Of a stretch of DNA of 64,000 bases, positions 21,926 through 32,949 are shown piece by piece (position 1 is the stretch's first letter; each line of letters opens with the position of its first letter). Under the pieces are notes generated by a model. It was not told where the DNA came from. It made no database searches and saw only the letters and a program-made list of their open reading frames with translations. The position numbers and the translations under genes are program-made. Source of the DNA: Siderastrea radians (lineage: Eukaryota > Cnidaria > Anthozoa > Scleractinia > Rhizangiidae); the NCBI GenBank assembly GCA_964017195.1, contig OZ024894.1, positions 35,060,614 through 35,124,613 on the forward strand. The letters run 5' to 3'.

Positions 21926-22909
21926 TTACCATGAACAGCATTTACCAAATTTGCTAAAAGACAAAGAACACAGCTTAAGCATAGCGTGGCGGAAATTAGT
22001 ACTAAATGCACACAAAACTATTGGATTAATCAGTGTGCTCAGGAATGGAAATACAAAGTAACAAAACCCTAAACTCACCTTGCACTTATCTTTAAGAAAA
22101 AAATCATAAAAAGGTACTCTTAATGTCAAGTAAAGGCCGAAAAACGTAAAGCAAACTATAAGCACTACAACAATCGAGATAATTATCTTCATGATGTTCT
22201 GGTTTTGTTTGAGTCTTCTTTGTTGCAGGTCACTACCAATTCTATCCGCGCCTTCGGGTTTCCTTCTTCTTAAAACGCGCATAATACGAAAATAAATCAC
22301 GATAGCTGTTGCTATTGGTGTAATATTAAAAATGACTATGCCACTAATGTAGTAGACCATCATACCAATGCCACTTCAAGTAAATACACACGACGTTAAC
22401 TGACCAACTTTTTCAACTCTGGAAAAATAAATATCTGGGTAATAATACGCCAACGATATCGCCCATGTTGCACACAGCAAAGCTCTTCTTGTTTTTCCAG
22501 AAAGCAGCGCAGCTTTCAAGGGAAATACTATAGCGATGAATCTGTCCACAGCTATTAATACTAGGCTTAGAATGGACACCGAATGAGACACCATTCGACC
22601 AAATACCCCTAGTTGGCAGCAAATTGTGGCCATAGGACCTTGGATCAGGCTTCCACTGCTTGTTATTATCTCGTCAGTGAGATACAGCGGCCATGTGGTG
22701 ATACTGCACATAAAATCAGAAACCGCCATGTTAACATAGTAGTAGTTGGTGCTTGTTCTGAGGTTTGGTGTCTTGTAAACCGCAGCAATGATCAGAATGT
22801 TGCCAATGAAAGCCGCCACGCTGATCAAAGCCATGACTGTTGTGAAGAATGCTGATACGTACAGGCACGAAGCGTTGCCATCATGGACGAGCGTGGTGTT
22901 GTTACTCAT
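21926..22909 (-). pseudogene. Class A GPCR interrupted by one TGA
   Basis: An open frame of 327 codons on the minus strand, starting MSNNTT (N-glycosylation site) and ending in a Cys-rich tail. The only stop inside is TGA at 22378-22376, after residue 177, in extracellular loop 2 (CVFT then stop then SGIGMM). Receptor 6 (39052) has Trp four residues after the same Cys, so a TGG to TGA change is the simplest origin. TM1 GN, TM2 NMAVSD, TM3 Cys and DRF, TM5 Pro and TM7 NPIVL are present. TM6 reads VCFTFFG in place of CWTP, so the toggle Trp and the Pro are both gone. The gene could be a young pseudogene, a polymorphic null or a sequencing error; the TM6 change favours relaxed constraint. Confidence 0.88.
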
Positions 22910-23021
22910 GGCGTTGTGTCGTGTTTACCTTCTACAATAAAATGTTCCTTGGCAGAGAAAGGTTGTTATATATGTTCCTCGACAATTATCCCTGAAGTCA
23001 AAGAAGGCCGTTATTGACCTG

Positions 23022-23810
23022 AGGCCTACTCTGGGACCCAAAGTCGCCTAAAGTCGCCCAAAGTCGCTCTAAGTTGCCTTAAATCCCTTGTATATAGTTT
23101 ATATATTAATAGTAAACTATGTAAAAACTTAATATAGTTTATTTTCAGTTTGCTTGCCAAGGCTGTTGCCTAACCAGAGCCCTATACAATAAAATGCCCA
23201 AGGAATCATCCTGGGGCCCCTAAGTTTCTTGTTGTGACACTTACTAACTCACAGGTTTCACTTAATGCCTTACCTTTTGGCCTGTGACCAATTCGGAAAC
23301 AACAACGCTTGCTGGCTGTTGTTAAGGTCATTGTTGCATGTTTATGTACTACTAATGTCTTTAGTGTGCGGGTCTATACCAACATCACAAGAGGTCATTA
23401 GAAATTCCAAGGGGGGTGGAGGCAGTGGAGGCTCTTGAAAGCCACCAAACTAGAATTTCCAGAAGGGTGGGGTGGAATAGGGGGTTGGTGGAGCATTCAA
23501 ACTAAAACATTTTCATGGGGATAGTATGGATGTTTTCTGTAACAATGCATTATGGTGTACCATGATGATTCCCATGTACATGCATACCACAACTGTACTT
23601 AGGTTCACCTTGGCATATCCAATTAAGTCACTGAAGGTTACCTAAAATTGCCTAAAGTCGCTCAAAATCGCCCAAAGTCGCCTAAAGTCGCCCAAAATCG
23701 CCTTAAATCGCCCAAAATCGCCCGTAATTTTGGACAAAATAAGCTAAAATCGCCTAAAGTCGCCTTAAGTCGCCCAAAGTTACGGCGACTTTGGGTCCCA
23801 GAGTAGGCCT
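23022..23810. mobile_element. TIR element with AAAGTCGCCC arrays
   Basis: Ends AGGCCTACTCTGGGACCC and exact inverse GGGTCCCAGAGTAGGCCT; GACCT on both sides is a possible short target duplication. Next to the ends lie arrays of the decamer AAAGTCGCCY: about three units at 23037-23075 and about eleven at 23640-23780, mostly the same orientation. Noncoding, about 790 bp. It starts about 110 bases upstream of the ATG of the TGA-broken receptor, i.e. in its promoter region. Confidence 0.8.
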
Positions 23811-23829
23811 GACCTACAGGATTAAAACG

Positions 23830-25530
23830 CATGCAAGTACAAATCATACGCCTTTTCAATGAATTGGTGCGAATGTAAAGAGAAATCTCACATCCCAGTT
23901 AGTCACTATACAACTGCCCCATCAAACGCTACCTTAAAGGCGTCAAGTCACTTTGAATTTTTCTAAATTTGTCTTTAAAACTGTGCTGAGTTTAACTTAA
24001 AGTACCTTTGCTTATAAACGACATTTTCCTTGAGCACCAAACAGCCTAGTGAATTCAATAGTTGGCCTAACGTTTACAACTTACATTACGTTTCAACTTG
24101 CCAGGGAAAAACCTATCTCGGTTTCACGTAGCCTGTGTAGTCATTTTTGCAAGACTGGACCACCTTTTAGATTTCTATCGATGCAAATACACAGTTGTTT
24201 TTTTTTTCGACGTAATATTCTGAAGATAACTGGAACAGTCCCTTTCAGGAAGGCGAACCGAAACTGGAGTTAATTAAACTTAGCTTTTCATACCTCAATG
24301 TAGCACGGAAAAGAAGGGCCAATGTGACCATGAGTGTTGCGCCGGAGACTTCAATGACCAAAATATTATTTCACCTTGAATTCACCTTTTTGGCCAAATG
24401 TGACACTTCCGAGGCAACCACACTTACCGATAAAGAATTATTCATTACAATAAATTAAAAAGCCATTTCGCCAATTTAGGGTTTCGTCACAAGAAGTTTG
24501 TCTTCTACTTTGTGGCAGCTGGTTTGTGTAAAATCAAATACAAGACTAAAAAGGTGTAAAATCGGGTAAACTACTGCTTTACTTACCCGATCCGTTAAAA
24601 CGGCGGACCTTAGGTTGTTTTCTGAAAATGTTGCCTACGGCTCTTCTTGCCACCTTAAAGAAAATATTCCGTACAATCCACCTAGGATAACGGGATGACA
24701 TTTCCTTAAGGAATTTTACAAGTGTACCATTTGAAGTTGCAAATAGGCCAAATAGGATACGATGCTCAGAACAAAAACGAAGATAAATATTGGCTTTTGG
24801 AAGTCACATCAAACATTGGTTTGAATCATTAATATTTAGTAAGCGATATTGCGTGTTTTCAGCCTGTCCTCGGGTAATTCAGCATCTTCATTCACAAGTA
24901 ATTAAAGTGACGAGTGTTCATGAGTGCTTACCTAGCTCACTGTTTATCAACGTGTGTACGTAAATACAAACATGTTTATTTAAGACGTTTATAACAACAA
25001 ATTAAAAGGTAAAAGAAGCAAAAACATATTGAAAAGGAAAACACGAGGCCGACTCTATAACGTTTGGCTTTGTATGTCATCCTCATACCCGGGAAGCTGA
25101 GAATTTTTAAAAACCAAAGAACTCTAATGTTTCTTCATACTTGAAACATTAAAATTTAAAGTAATAATTCAGTGGCCGAAAAAAACATGAAATACCACGA
25201 AAGTAACGGATAGACAAGAGGCCGTTCAACAAGCATGAAGACGATGGTAGCAGGGCACTAAAAATTGCAAATTTCATGCAAACTGCTTATCTCGGAGCAA
25301 GATTTTATCCAAAGAAAACTTACCTTATTTCGTAAGTTACCAATATATTATCTTTTCCCCCTCCAAACAAAAGCGATTGACACTTTACGCTTGGAATTAC
25401 AAATTAAAGTAAAATTTAGATAAATGGAAAATGAGTTATTTGAAAGTCAGAAAATGTTTACAAGTTGTTTATTTTTAAGAAATGAAGTTCATATGCAACA
25501 AACCATTTAAATGGAAAAAGTCGAGAAAAA
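23830..25530. other. Unassigned AT-rich stretch
   Basis: No gene, conserved ORF or element recognised on either strand. Confidence 0.4.
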
Positions 25531-25540
25531 TAATTTAAAA

Positions 25541-25879
25541 CAAGAAAAGCCCCAGGGGCATTAGACCCCGCCGTTGTTCTCCCCCCCGGGGGGTGTAAAA
25601 TATGCTACGGTCACTCAAGATAAAAGCCCTTGCCTGTGTAGCGAAAGACACGACGAGTATTTCTTTGGCCGAGCGAAAACCGGAGGTCTGGGGCAAGTGA
25701 CCACCATAAAACAAGAAAAGCCCCAGGGGCATTAGACCCCGTCATTGTTGTCCCTCCCCTTGGGGTGTAGATATGTTACGGTCACTGGAGCTACAAGCCC
25801 TAGCCTGTGTAGCGAAAGACACAACGAGTATTTGTTTGGCCGAGCGAAAACCAGAGGTCTGGGGCAAGTGACCACAAAA
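25541..25879. repeat. Two-unit tandem repeat of about 170 bp
   Basis: Unit 1 starts CAAGAAAAGCCCCAGGGGCA at 25541 and unit 2 starts with the same 20 bases at 25711. Both contain TGTAGCGAAAGACAC and GGTCTGGGGCAAGTGACCAC. The copies differ mostly around a C/G run. An ORF crossing them on the minus strand is a by-product of the repeat. Confidence 0.85.
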
Positions 25880-25995
25880 AAATGGAAAATAATGAAAAAA
25901 AATGGGTATTGCTAGACCCCGTCCTGACAGCGGTGTAAAAAAAAAAAGGGAAAAAAATGGGTATAACTAGACCCTGTCCTGACGGCGGGGTAACA
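25880..25995. repeat. Two-unit tandem repeat of about 60 bp
   Basis: AAAATGGGTATTGCTAGACC and AAAATGGGTATAACTAGACC, each followed by CCTGACRGCGG-GTAA. The motif TAGACCCCGTC is shared with the larger repeat just upstream (ATTAGACCCCGTC), so both derive from one element. Confidence 0.75.
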
Positions 25996-27150
25996 AATTG
26001 TTCAATAATGCTCGTATGACAACATGTTCACAAAGTCTGAACAAAACATTGCGACATATTTTCACGGACGCCAATACATTTTACAGCCAAAAGTATTTAA
26101 TAGAATATGCCATAATTTAATCCTTGTAATCAAAGAGATAGTACGATAGTACATAAAAGATGGATCTGAACGTCTGATCAAAAGAGTCATTTACTCATAT
26201 CCACAAAAACAAACTGATAAAACAAAAAAAAACACTACAGCAGATGATAGGGCTTGAATCTCCAGAAAGAGCAATTAGTTTCTTGGGTTTTAATTTGTGG
26301 CATTTTCAAATATAAACAGGTCATTAATAATTACTGTGCTGCACATTTATTGGCCCAGATAATATAAACGTTATAAAATCAAAGGAAATTCGTTTTGATA
26401 AGAATTATTTCAAAAGATATCCAGAATATTGGTTTTAGTTATTTCATACCGGACCCGAGCATGATATTTAGGCTAGCCCCGTAAAATGTTTCGTTTCCTA
26501 TCGTCCTCTCTCTCTCGCAAATGTGGGTCGGCCGGTCGGCTAAGAAAAAAAAGAAAAATTAGGCTGAGTGAAAGGAACATCAACAAATTAATAAATAAAT
26601 AGTTGAAGCGAACCTTATCTTCCCGTGACTGCCATTTCATTTCAGTTTAAACTTGGAAATACCCGAGAAAAGGGAGTCGACAATGAAATCAGAAACGTTT
26701 TTTTTTTTAATCTTTGAAAAAACTGAAACGGGAGATGGGAAACGAAACATTTCATGGGATGGCCTTTCACAAGAATTAAATAAAAGCGTATATGTAAGAA
26801 TTTCTGTGGCGTTTCAAGATCAAAACGTTTAGCCATCTAAAAAGGTAAAATAACTGTATGAAAGTCATTAAAGATTACTTTATGTTTCCTGCCGATCCTT
26901 ACCTAGCGTTTCCTCGTAATTAAAGCGTTTTCCATCTTATCTCTTTGTCTTATTTTAGACACAAGGAGGGTATCTTCAGCGAGCTCCACCGCTCGACTCT
27001 GTAATAACAGTGAACGAAGAGAGCTTCAACATATACTTCAACTCGTGACTAAATCAAATAAAGATGAAACTAACGCTAACTTTCCGCCTTATCAGAACAT
27101 TAATCACACACCAGATAGGTCAATGGGAAACATTGAAGAACGGACAATGC
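25996..27150. other. Unassigned stretch
   Basis: No gene or element recognised; includes poly-A and poly-T runs. Confidence 0.4.
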
Positions 27151-27171
27151 ACCGAGCCTTAATTAACTACT

Positions 27172-27292
<121 letters not shown>

Positions 27293-27369
27293 TTGACAGA
27301 GTTTCCACTAAGGTGGCACTTCACCAGTCAAGAACTACAAAATATATTATCACTATACATTGAAAAAAG

Positions 27370-27670
27370 TACAGTCGAATCTCCCGTAAGCGAACCCCTC
27401 GGGACCGAGCATAGCTGTCCGCTTTTGGGACTTGGGAGATGTCCGCTTACAGGATGTTGAAAGACTTGGGTAGCCCATTCCGGCGCCAGTCTTTTTCGAT
27501 TCTAGAAATTATTTTTTATGCGGTCAGGGTTTACAAGCAAGAAAATCGACCGAGGTGTAGTATAAATGGGGTGGAACTGTCGTGTGAGCTCGAGTTTTAG
27601 GAGATCTGTCCGCTTAGGGGAGCTTATATTAGCTCCTGGGGCTTCAAAAAGGTGTCCACTTCCGCTTACG
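27370..27670. mobile_element. MITE fragment with CCGTAAGCG motifs
   Basis: Begins TACAGTCGAATCTCCCGTAAG and contains several GTCCGCTTA motifs in the inverse sense (27417, 27440, 27607, 27651). The TACAGT start and repeated GTCCGCTTA resemble pogo/Tigger-type MITEs. The right end is not seen; the Penelope fragment begins there. Confidence 0.45.
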
Positions 27671-27689
27671 AACGTTAAAGACAAAGACG

Positions 27690-28385
27690 AACCGAGCGAC
27701 AGACGGGGAGCAGTTTACAAAATCAAATGTTGTGACTGCCAGGCCACTTACATTGGTGAGACCGGCAGAAATCTGAACGTCCGACTGACTGAACACAAAC
27801 GAGCGACTAGAAATGGTGATATCAACAATCACATTGCTGAGCACCATTTAAAAACAAACCACAGAATCGACTGGGACTCTGCTGGATGCGTTACCTACAG
27901 TACGGACTACTATCAACGAATTACTCTGGAAAGCTGGTTTACTAACTTAGAACAAACACCACTGAACCGTTGCTAACAGCTACCTGCACCTTACAAACGA
28001 CTGATTGCCGACAATAACAAGACAGACAAACAATAGACAAACCGACTTTTTTTACTAACAATAGACCAACGTACATTTGACTAACAAAAGACGGATCGAA
28101 ACGCACCAATCACGTTTACAGTCTTCACAGCCAATAACATCACGGCTTAACTGACAGATGACCAATAAGATCACGAGATCGTCGGCCAATCAGGACAACG
28201 ACCAGAGACTTATAACATCCACTGACGATTCACAGTTCACTTGACTCTGATGGTGACTTCCGCTCAGGTTGTCGAAACGTCAGTCAATGTCATCTCAAAC
28301 AGTCCTTCTCAGGACTACACTCACCCGGACGATCACAATTTACCGAATTATGATATGACTCCTGGGTTCAAACCATTTACAACAA
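27690..28385 (+). mobile_element. Penelope-like element: GIY-YIG end plus 3' tail
   Basis: The frame 27566-27976 encodes RRGAVYKIKCCDCQATYIGE followed by TGRNLNVRLTEHKRA and a His-rich stretch, the GIY-YIG endonuclease fold found at the C-terminus of Penelope-like reverse transcriptases (VYK..C..C...YIGET..., R..EH). The reverse transcriptase part is absent, so the copy is 5'-truncated. After the stop, the tail carries TTGTCGAAACGTCAGTCAAT and CCTTCTCAGGACTACACTCA, repeated almost exactly at 38250-38345. A hammerhead-like arrangement lies at 28241-28287. An ATA run follows the tail at 28382. Confidence 0.85.
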
Positions 28386-28775
28386 TAATAATAATAATAA
28401 CTATTATATTTATTCCTAAAAAGATATAACTTATACATAAAAAATAAAGAGTTAAGCTATGAAATATCGGTATCTGTACTTGTTGTGTTAACCGTGAGGC
28501 AAGTCCTGACGAGGCTGCAGAACCGTATGTTATCTCTACAAGTTCTTATATTTTTAGGGAGGGCGTTAGTAAGGTTGCTGCAAAGTCCTGAAAAGTACCA
28601 CTTTACATTACGTATTATAACAAATTATAAAACACACTCACTTTTATGTAAAAAATAAACCAGAACAAGATGAACTCACCCAGTTCACAGTTTCTTCAGC
28701 CAAAACAAAGTCTCTCAGTGCGCTGGCATCTAGAGGGTGCGCTCAAATCTTCTCAGCGGAACCTTAATTCGGGAA
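28386..28775. other. Unassigned stretch
   Basis: No gene recognised; separates the Penelope and Gypsy relics. Confidence 0.4.
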
Positions 28776-28779
28776 GGTG

Positions 28780-29573
28780 CCTCATCGGGCTTCCTACGGG
28801 ACTGCCCTCGTGCTGCTCTCGAGATTGCACATGGGACTGATCGTGGTAATTCTTGCGGGACTGCTCACAAGACTTCTCGCAGGGCTATTGATGGGGCTGG
28901 CAGTGAGATTTTTCATGGAAGTGCTCATGAGACGTCTCACGGGACTGCTCACTTCCCTCTTGACGTAGCTTTTCCCTCGTAGTCGAAACCTGAAGTTCAC
29001 TCGTTTTCCTAAATTGAACTCTATTTCTCCGTAGAACACCAATGCGAAGTTTTACCCCGTAGGACCAATCGTCCAGCCGTTTGGCGACACCAATGTCCCA
29101 CTCTTTCTTTCCAACTTCCAAGGCTTAACTGAGTCACCAACCTATAATTGTGCTAAATCACGTGCATTCTTCCATTATAACGAGCTTGCTGTTGTTGTCG
29201 TAGGAAATCTAACCTTATACCGTTTGTTAATCTTGGGGTTCACCACAGGAAGCTTACAAGCTTCGTCTTGTTTCGTCTTGCTTGTAGTGTCATTCAACAT
29301 CGTGCAATTTCAGCATTTTCATTGTCTGCAATTGACGGGTTGACAAGTCCTCACCTTTAACGTACTTGAGCGGACACCGCTCAAGTACGCCCTTGCCCCG
29401 CAATCCACTTGAAACTTGGCAGGTTTCTGTCTGACCAACATTTTGACAAACACTACTTTGTCTTTCACAGCTTCAGCCCTTGCTCTTCTTTCCTCTCGAC
29501 GCTGTAAACGGAAGCTTTTTTGACTTCTTTGCAAAATGCTTCTCTCTTTTACAGTTTTCGCAATGCATTCCAT
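28780..29573 (-). mobile_element. Gypsy-type LTR retrotransposon relic
   Basis: Minus strand. The upstream part (29573-29319) contains FVKMLVRQKPAKFQVDCGA, like the start of a Gypsy aspartic protease with DCGA at the usual DTGA place. Downstream (29121-28990) reads KKEWDIGVAKRLDDWSYGVK then LRRNRVQFRKTSE, which matches the end of Gypsy integrases (W..G.V....D..SY.V...G...RRNR). Reverse transcriptase, RNase H and most of integrase are missing, so an internal deletion joined the two ends. The C-terminal part is a degenerate repeat of SPxxSxVSSPA. No intact LTR was recognised. It is a dead copy. Confidence 0.6.
29361..29389. other. Perfect hairpin in the Gypsy relic
   Basis: CGTACTTGAGCGG, three bases ACA, then CCGCTCAAGTACG. 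Thirteen perfectly paired bases per arm. It lies within the protease frame and may mark the deletion junction. Confidence 0.8.
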
Positions 29574-29599
29574 ACGGATCTTATTATATATGCAAGAAC

Positions 29600-31395
29600 A
29601 TTTTTAATTATTTGGGATTTTACGGCAATCCTTATTTACTTTATCTCTTCTTAGAACCTCGTCCTGAAAGATCAGAGCAGTGATACAAGCATTTCAGGAC
29701 ACGTCAAAGCAGTTAGAGTGGATATGTTTCTGTAAACTGTCAAGCCGTAAACTACGAGCAGACTTCTCCTTCTCCTAGTTTTACTACAGTGGAAGAAGCG
29801 TGACGTATAGAACCACGAACGGCAAAGTTGCAAGCTGCGGAACCCGAGCTGCGAGAAGAGGAAGTCGAAAGAGACTGTGGTGCCTTCTTTGATCATTAGA
29901 GTTTGCCGCGCGTAGTGCCTATGAAGCGATATAAAAAGTAAGTTTATTTGAAAAACCTTGCAAAAATAAGGAAGGATGGTGCTCTTGTTTTTGAAGTATC
30001 TTCTCTCGTTTCAAGTTTTTGTATTAAAATTATAAAATTATAAAATTGCTAACATTATAATTGGTTACAGCATGAGACAACTCACGAAATTAGAATATTT
30101 CTGGGACTAGTTGGTGGTAATTGAAACTTTGCACCAGTGTTGTGCTAGCCTCCTACGCAGCCGTTCTTTTGGCTCGTCACGCAATCTCTAGTTGTGCCTT
30201 AAAAATGACAACTTTCATATGATCCATATGGTGATGTTGCCATGGGAACACTCCTGGCCCCAGTCCCTTTCTGCTTTGAACCAAATATTACCATTTGTGA
30301 CTCGTCCTGTTCAAAACTCACTCAGTGAATGCCCATACTGGGCTTTCTCCTCATTGACCACTAAGGAGTGAATGATGTTTGTAAAACCCAAAAAGGGGAA
30401 TGTCATTTCCCCATGAAACAGATTTAGAAACAAAATTGTTGCCATAGCAACAGCTCGATATCGTTACTTTATGCGGCTTTCTCAGGTACATTACTGGAGG
30501 CAAGATTCTTACATTACCCTAATATTTCCAGAGATATTGTTGATTTGGTGATTTGTATCCATACTGTGACTAATTATGACGTCATCACTTGTCTACTTTT
30601 CACCATTCTCGTCCCCAGAGCTACGCGGATTTTTTTAAATCACGTCTCTTGTAGCTCTGGTAACGGCCAAAAATTTATTTTTTTTGATTGGCTGATTCAA
30701 ACTGTATGCGCAATAACGTTAAAATTTTTTGGCTTCTACGCATAACGTTTTATTTCCGGTTGAATTAATCAGGGCATTAATTAATATATTGACTTGATCA
30801 ATTACCACGCAAAGAATGTGGCTTAAGGCAGATTAAGCGACCACATTTTGCTGTTTGGTTAAGCACATAAGAATTCAAAGCGTTAGAGATTGTCGCTAAA
30901 TGCCAGCGATTCTTTTCTCGCTACTTCATTTTCTACAAAACTACAACTTTGCCATAAATAAACTTAAGTTTACGTGTAACTGTCTCATCAACTTTTGTAA
31001 TGACCTCTTGATGTCGATGTTTAAAAACTTGGGCGCCAAATTCTTCTGGAAATTTTCGATGGGGTAAAACGTAATACAATGTAGCATTTAGTGGCGAAAC
31101 GATAAGTACACAATTGACATTCTCACGCATCAGAAACCAGACGAATGTAATAAAATAACTGTACAATTCAGTATAACGCAAATGCAATACCTTTATTCAG
31201 GCAAGATACAAATCCAAACCTCGTGAGCAAAATGCGGGGACAATCGTTCTTCTGAACAACTACGGCACGAAAGGCAGCTTTTTAAGTTTGCTCCTTCCAG
31301 GTTTTCCGCTAATTGCAGGAGATTTAGAGGGTTCCGAACAGCTTTTCCATGACTCGATCGATCGATCGATCGATAGGAATTCAAATTTCTCGGCT
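29600..31395. other. Unassigned stretch
   Basis: No convincing gene. CCATTCTCGTCCCCAGAGCTACGCGG at 30601-30626 resembles one end of the MITE family at 31398-31580, but its partner end was not located. Confidence 0.35.
31352..31375. repeat. ATCG tetranucleotide repeat
   Basis: Five to six units of GATC/ATCG after ATGACTC. Short, self-complementary. Confidence 0.9.
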
Positions 31396-31397
31396 GT

Positions 31398-31580
31398 CAG
31401 AATTGTCATTCCCAGAGCTCCACGGACGAGAATAGAGCAGGCGCAATAGCACCTTAACGAATTAGACATGCGCTACCGGATGTTGTGAATTTCGCGACAT
31501 CCGGTAATGGCTGATACCAGAGCCCTACGATCCCACCGCTGACAGAACAGATCGTAGGCTCTGGGAACGAGAATGACTTT
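31398..31580. mobile_element. MITE with CATTCYCRTTCCCAGAGC-type ends
   Basis: Left TGTCATTCCCAGAGCTCC and right GGCTCTGGGAACGAGAATGAC are diverged inverted repeats. Inside are two further dyads: CCGGATGT/ACATCCGG (31476-31507) and CCAGAGCCCTACGATC/GATCGTAGGCTCTGG (31519-31563). Noncoding. Confidence 0.55.
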
Positions 31581-31944
31581 TCACTTGAATATCTCGGAAA
31601 TGAGAACGTGTTACAAAAAAGGCACCATCCTTTTTGATTTAGCAAGGATTGTAGAATTAGTTTAACTTTTCTTTCACTTCATAGGCACTTTGATTAATAA
31701 TACCGCCCAGCAGGAAAACCTACACCTAGTTCGCGGCAAAAGTTATATCCTCCAGCGGACTAAGCGAGAACAAGAGAACCGCAAAGCGACAAATCTGCAA
31801 TTCAAGGCAGAATAGATAATGGCCACACATGGAAAAGTTCTTTTTAAGTTTCATTTTATTTAAGTACAGCCGTTTGGGCACAAGTCCTTCTTGATAAACC
31901 ACTGTACATGTAGTTCTTTAAGTTTAACATTTTCTTCCACGCCG
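31581..31944. other. Likely 3' flank of receptor 5
   Basis: No ORF of note. It may hold the 3' UTR of the minus-strand receptor; a poly-A signal was not decided. Confidence 0.4.
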
Positions 31945-32928
31945 CTAATGTCCCAGACCATAACACGGACGGCATTTGACAACAGGAAGACAAAGACAAT
32001 TCTTCAGCGCCCTTCTATAGTTTGTGCTGAATGAAAAAAGGATAAAAGGATTGACGGCAGTACTGAGAAAAGGAAGAAAGAACTTGAAAACAGTTGAAAG
32101 CAAAACTCGAATGTCCGCTTTAAAAATATTTCGAAATCCTATTGCTAGGAACATAAAAGCGTAGTTTGGAGTCCAGCAAATGAAGTATAAAACGGTGATC
32201 AAAATTACAACCTTCATTGTTCGTTGATTCTGCTTCCGTCTTCTTATGTTGCTGAGGCCATCTCCTTGGAGCACACGACTGGTTCTTCTCAAGGATTTCA
32301 CGATACGAGAATTTAGAATAATGATGACAATAAGGGGTGTGCAATAGAGAAGTAAAAAGCAGACTGAAACGTATATCCTGTTTGTCATCTTGCCGTTCAG
32401 GCGAGTGATGCAAATAATTTGTCCATCCAGATCCTCAGTTATCGTGGAGAAAAGAAGATATGGGAGAAAGATTGCTAATGATATTATCCAAGAAATTAGG
32501 ATGAAAACCATTCTTTTTCTCCCTGATATCATGATTACTTTCATTGGAAAAACTGTAGCAACGAATCTGTCCACTGTAATCATAACAAGGCTTATAGTGG
32601 AGACAGAATAAGAAATTAACGTGAGGTATCTTCCAAATTTACACTCCAGTGCAGACAAGGAATGTCCAAAAACCGAAACTCGGTTGCCTCCATACAGCGC
32701 GCCCCTTGTGGCAACAAAAAGTAGATCGGAGACTGCCATATTAGTGATGTAGTAGTTAGTGCTGGTCCGAAGGTTCTGTGCTCTCATGGATGTAATGATC
32801 ACAAGGAAATTGCCGATGGTAGATACTAACACCACGACAAAAAGGGCTACGCAAAATACTGTTTTAAATACATATGGAAATGCAATGTCTCCATGATGAC
32901 CGAACGAAACACTGGAGTTATTCATCAT
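31945..32928 (-). CDS. Class A (rhodopsin-like) GPCR, intact, one exon
   Basis: A 327-residue seven-transmembrane receptor starting MMNNSS; the frame is open six more codons upstream but without an ATG, so 32928 (or the next codon, 32925) is the start. Asn3 or 4 offers N-glycosylation. TM1 GN (Asn40), TM2 NMAVSDLL (Asp68), Cys96, DRF at 120-122 in place of DRY, loop-2 Cys173, TM5 Pro198, CWTP at 251-254 and NPFIL at 293-297. The third cytoplasmic loop is short and basic (RRRKQNQ). Cys311, 313, 319 and 322 in the tail may be palmitoylated. It is the most diverged of the intact copies and lies outside the tandem array. Ligand unknown. Confidence 0.93.
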   Translation of the reverse strand: MMNNSSVSFGHHGDIAFPYVFKTVFCVALFVVVLVSTIGNFLVIITSMRAQNLRTSTNYYITNMAVSDLLFVATRGALYGGNRVSVFGHSLSALECKFGRYLTLISYSVSTISLVMITVDRFVATVFPMKVIMISGRKRMVFILISWIISLAIFLPYLLFSTITEDLDGQIICITRLNGKMTNRIYVSVCFLLLYCTPLIVIIILNSRIVKSLRRTSRVLQGDGLSNIRRRKQNQRTMKVVILITVLYFICWTPNYAFMFLAIGFRNIFKADIRVLLSTVFKFFLPFLSTAVNPFILFSFSTNYRRALKNCLCLPVVKCRPCYGLGH

Positions 32929-32949
32929 GTAGAGTTTCGATAACACTTT

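Noticed and set aside
25535..25732. ORF with MPLGLFLF at both ends
   Set aside because: By-product of the 170-bp tandem repeat.
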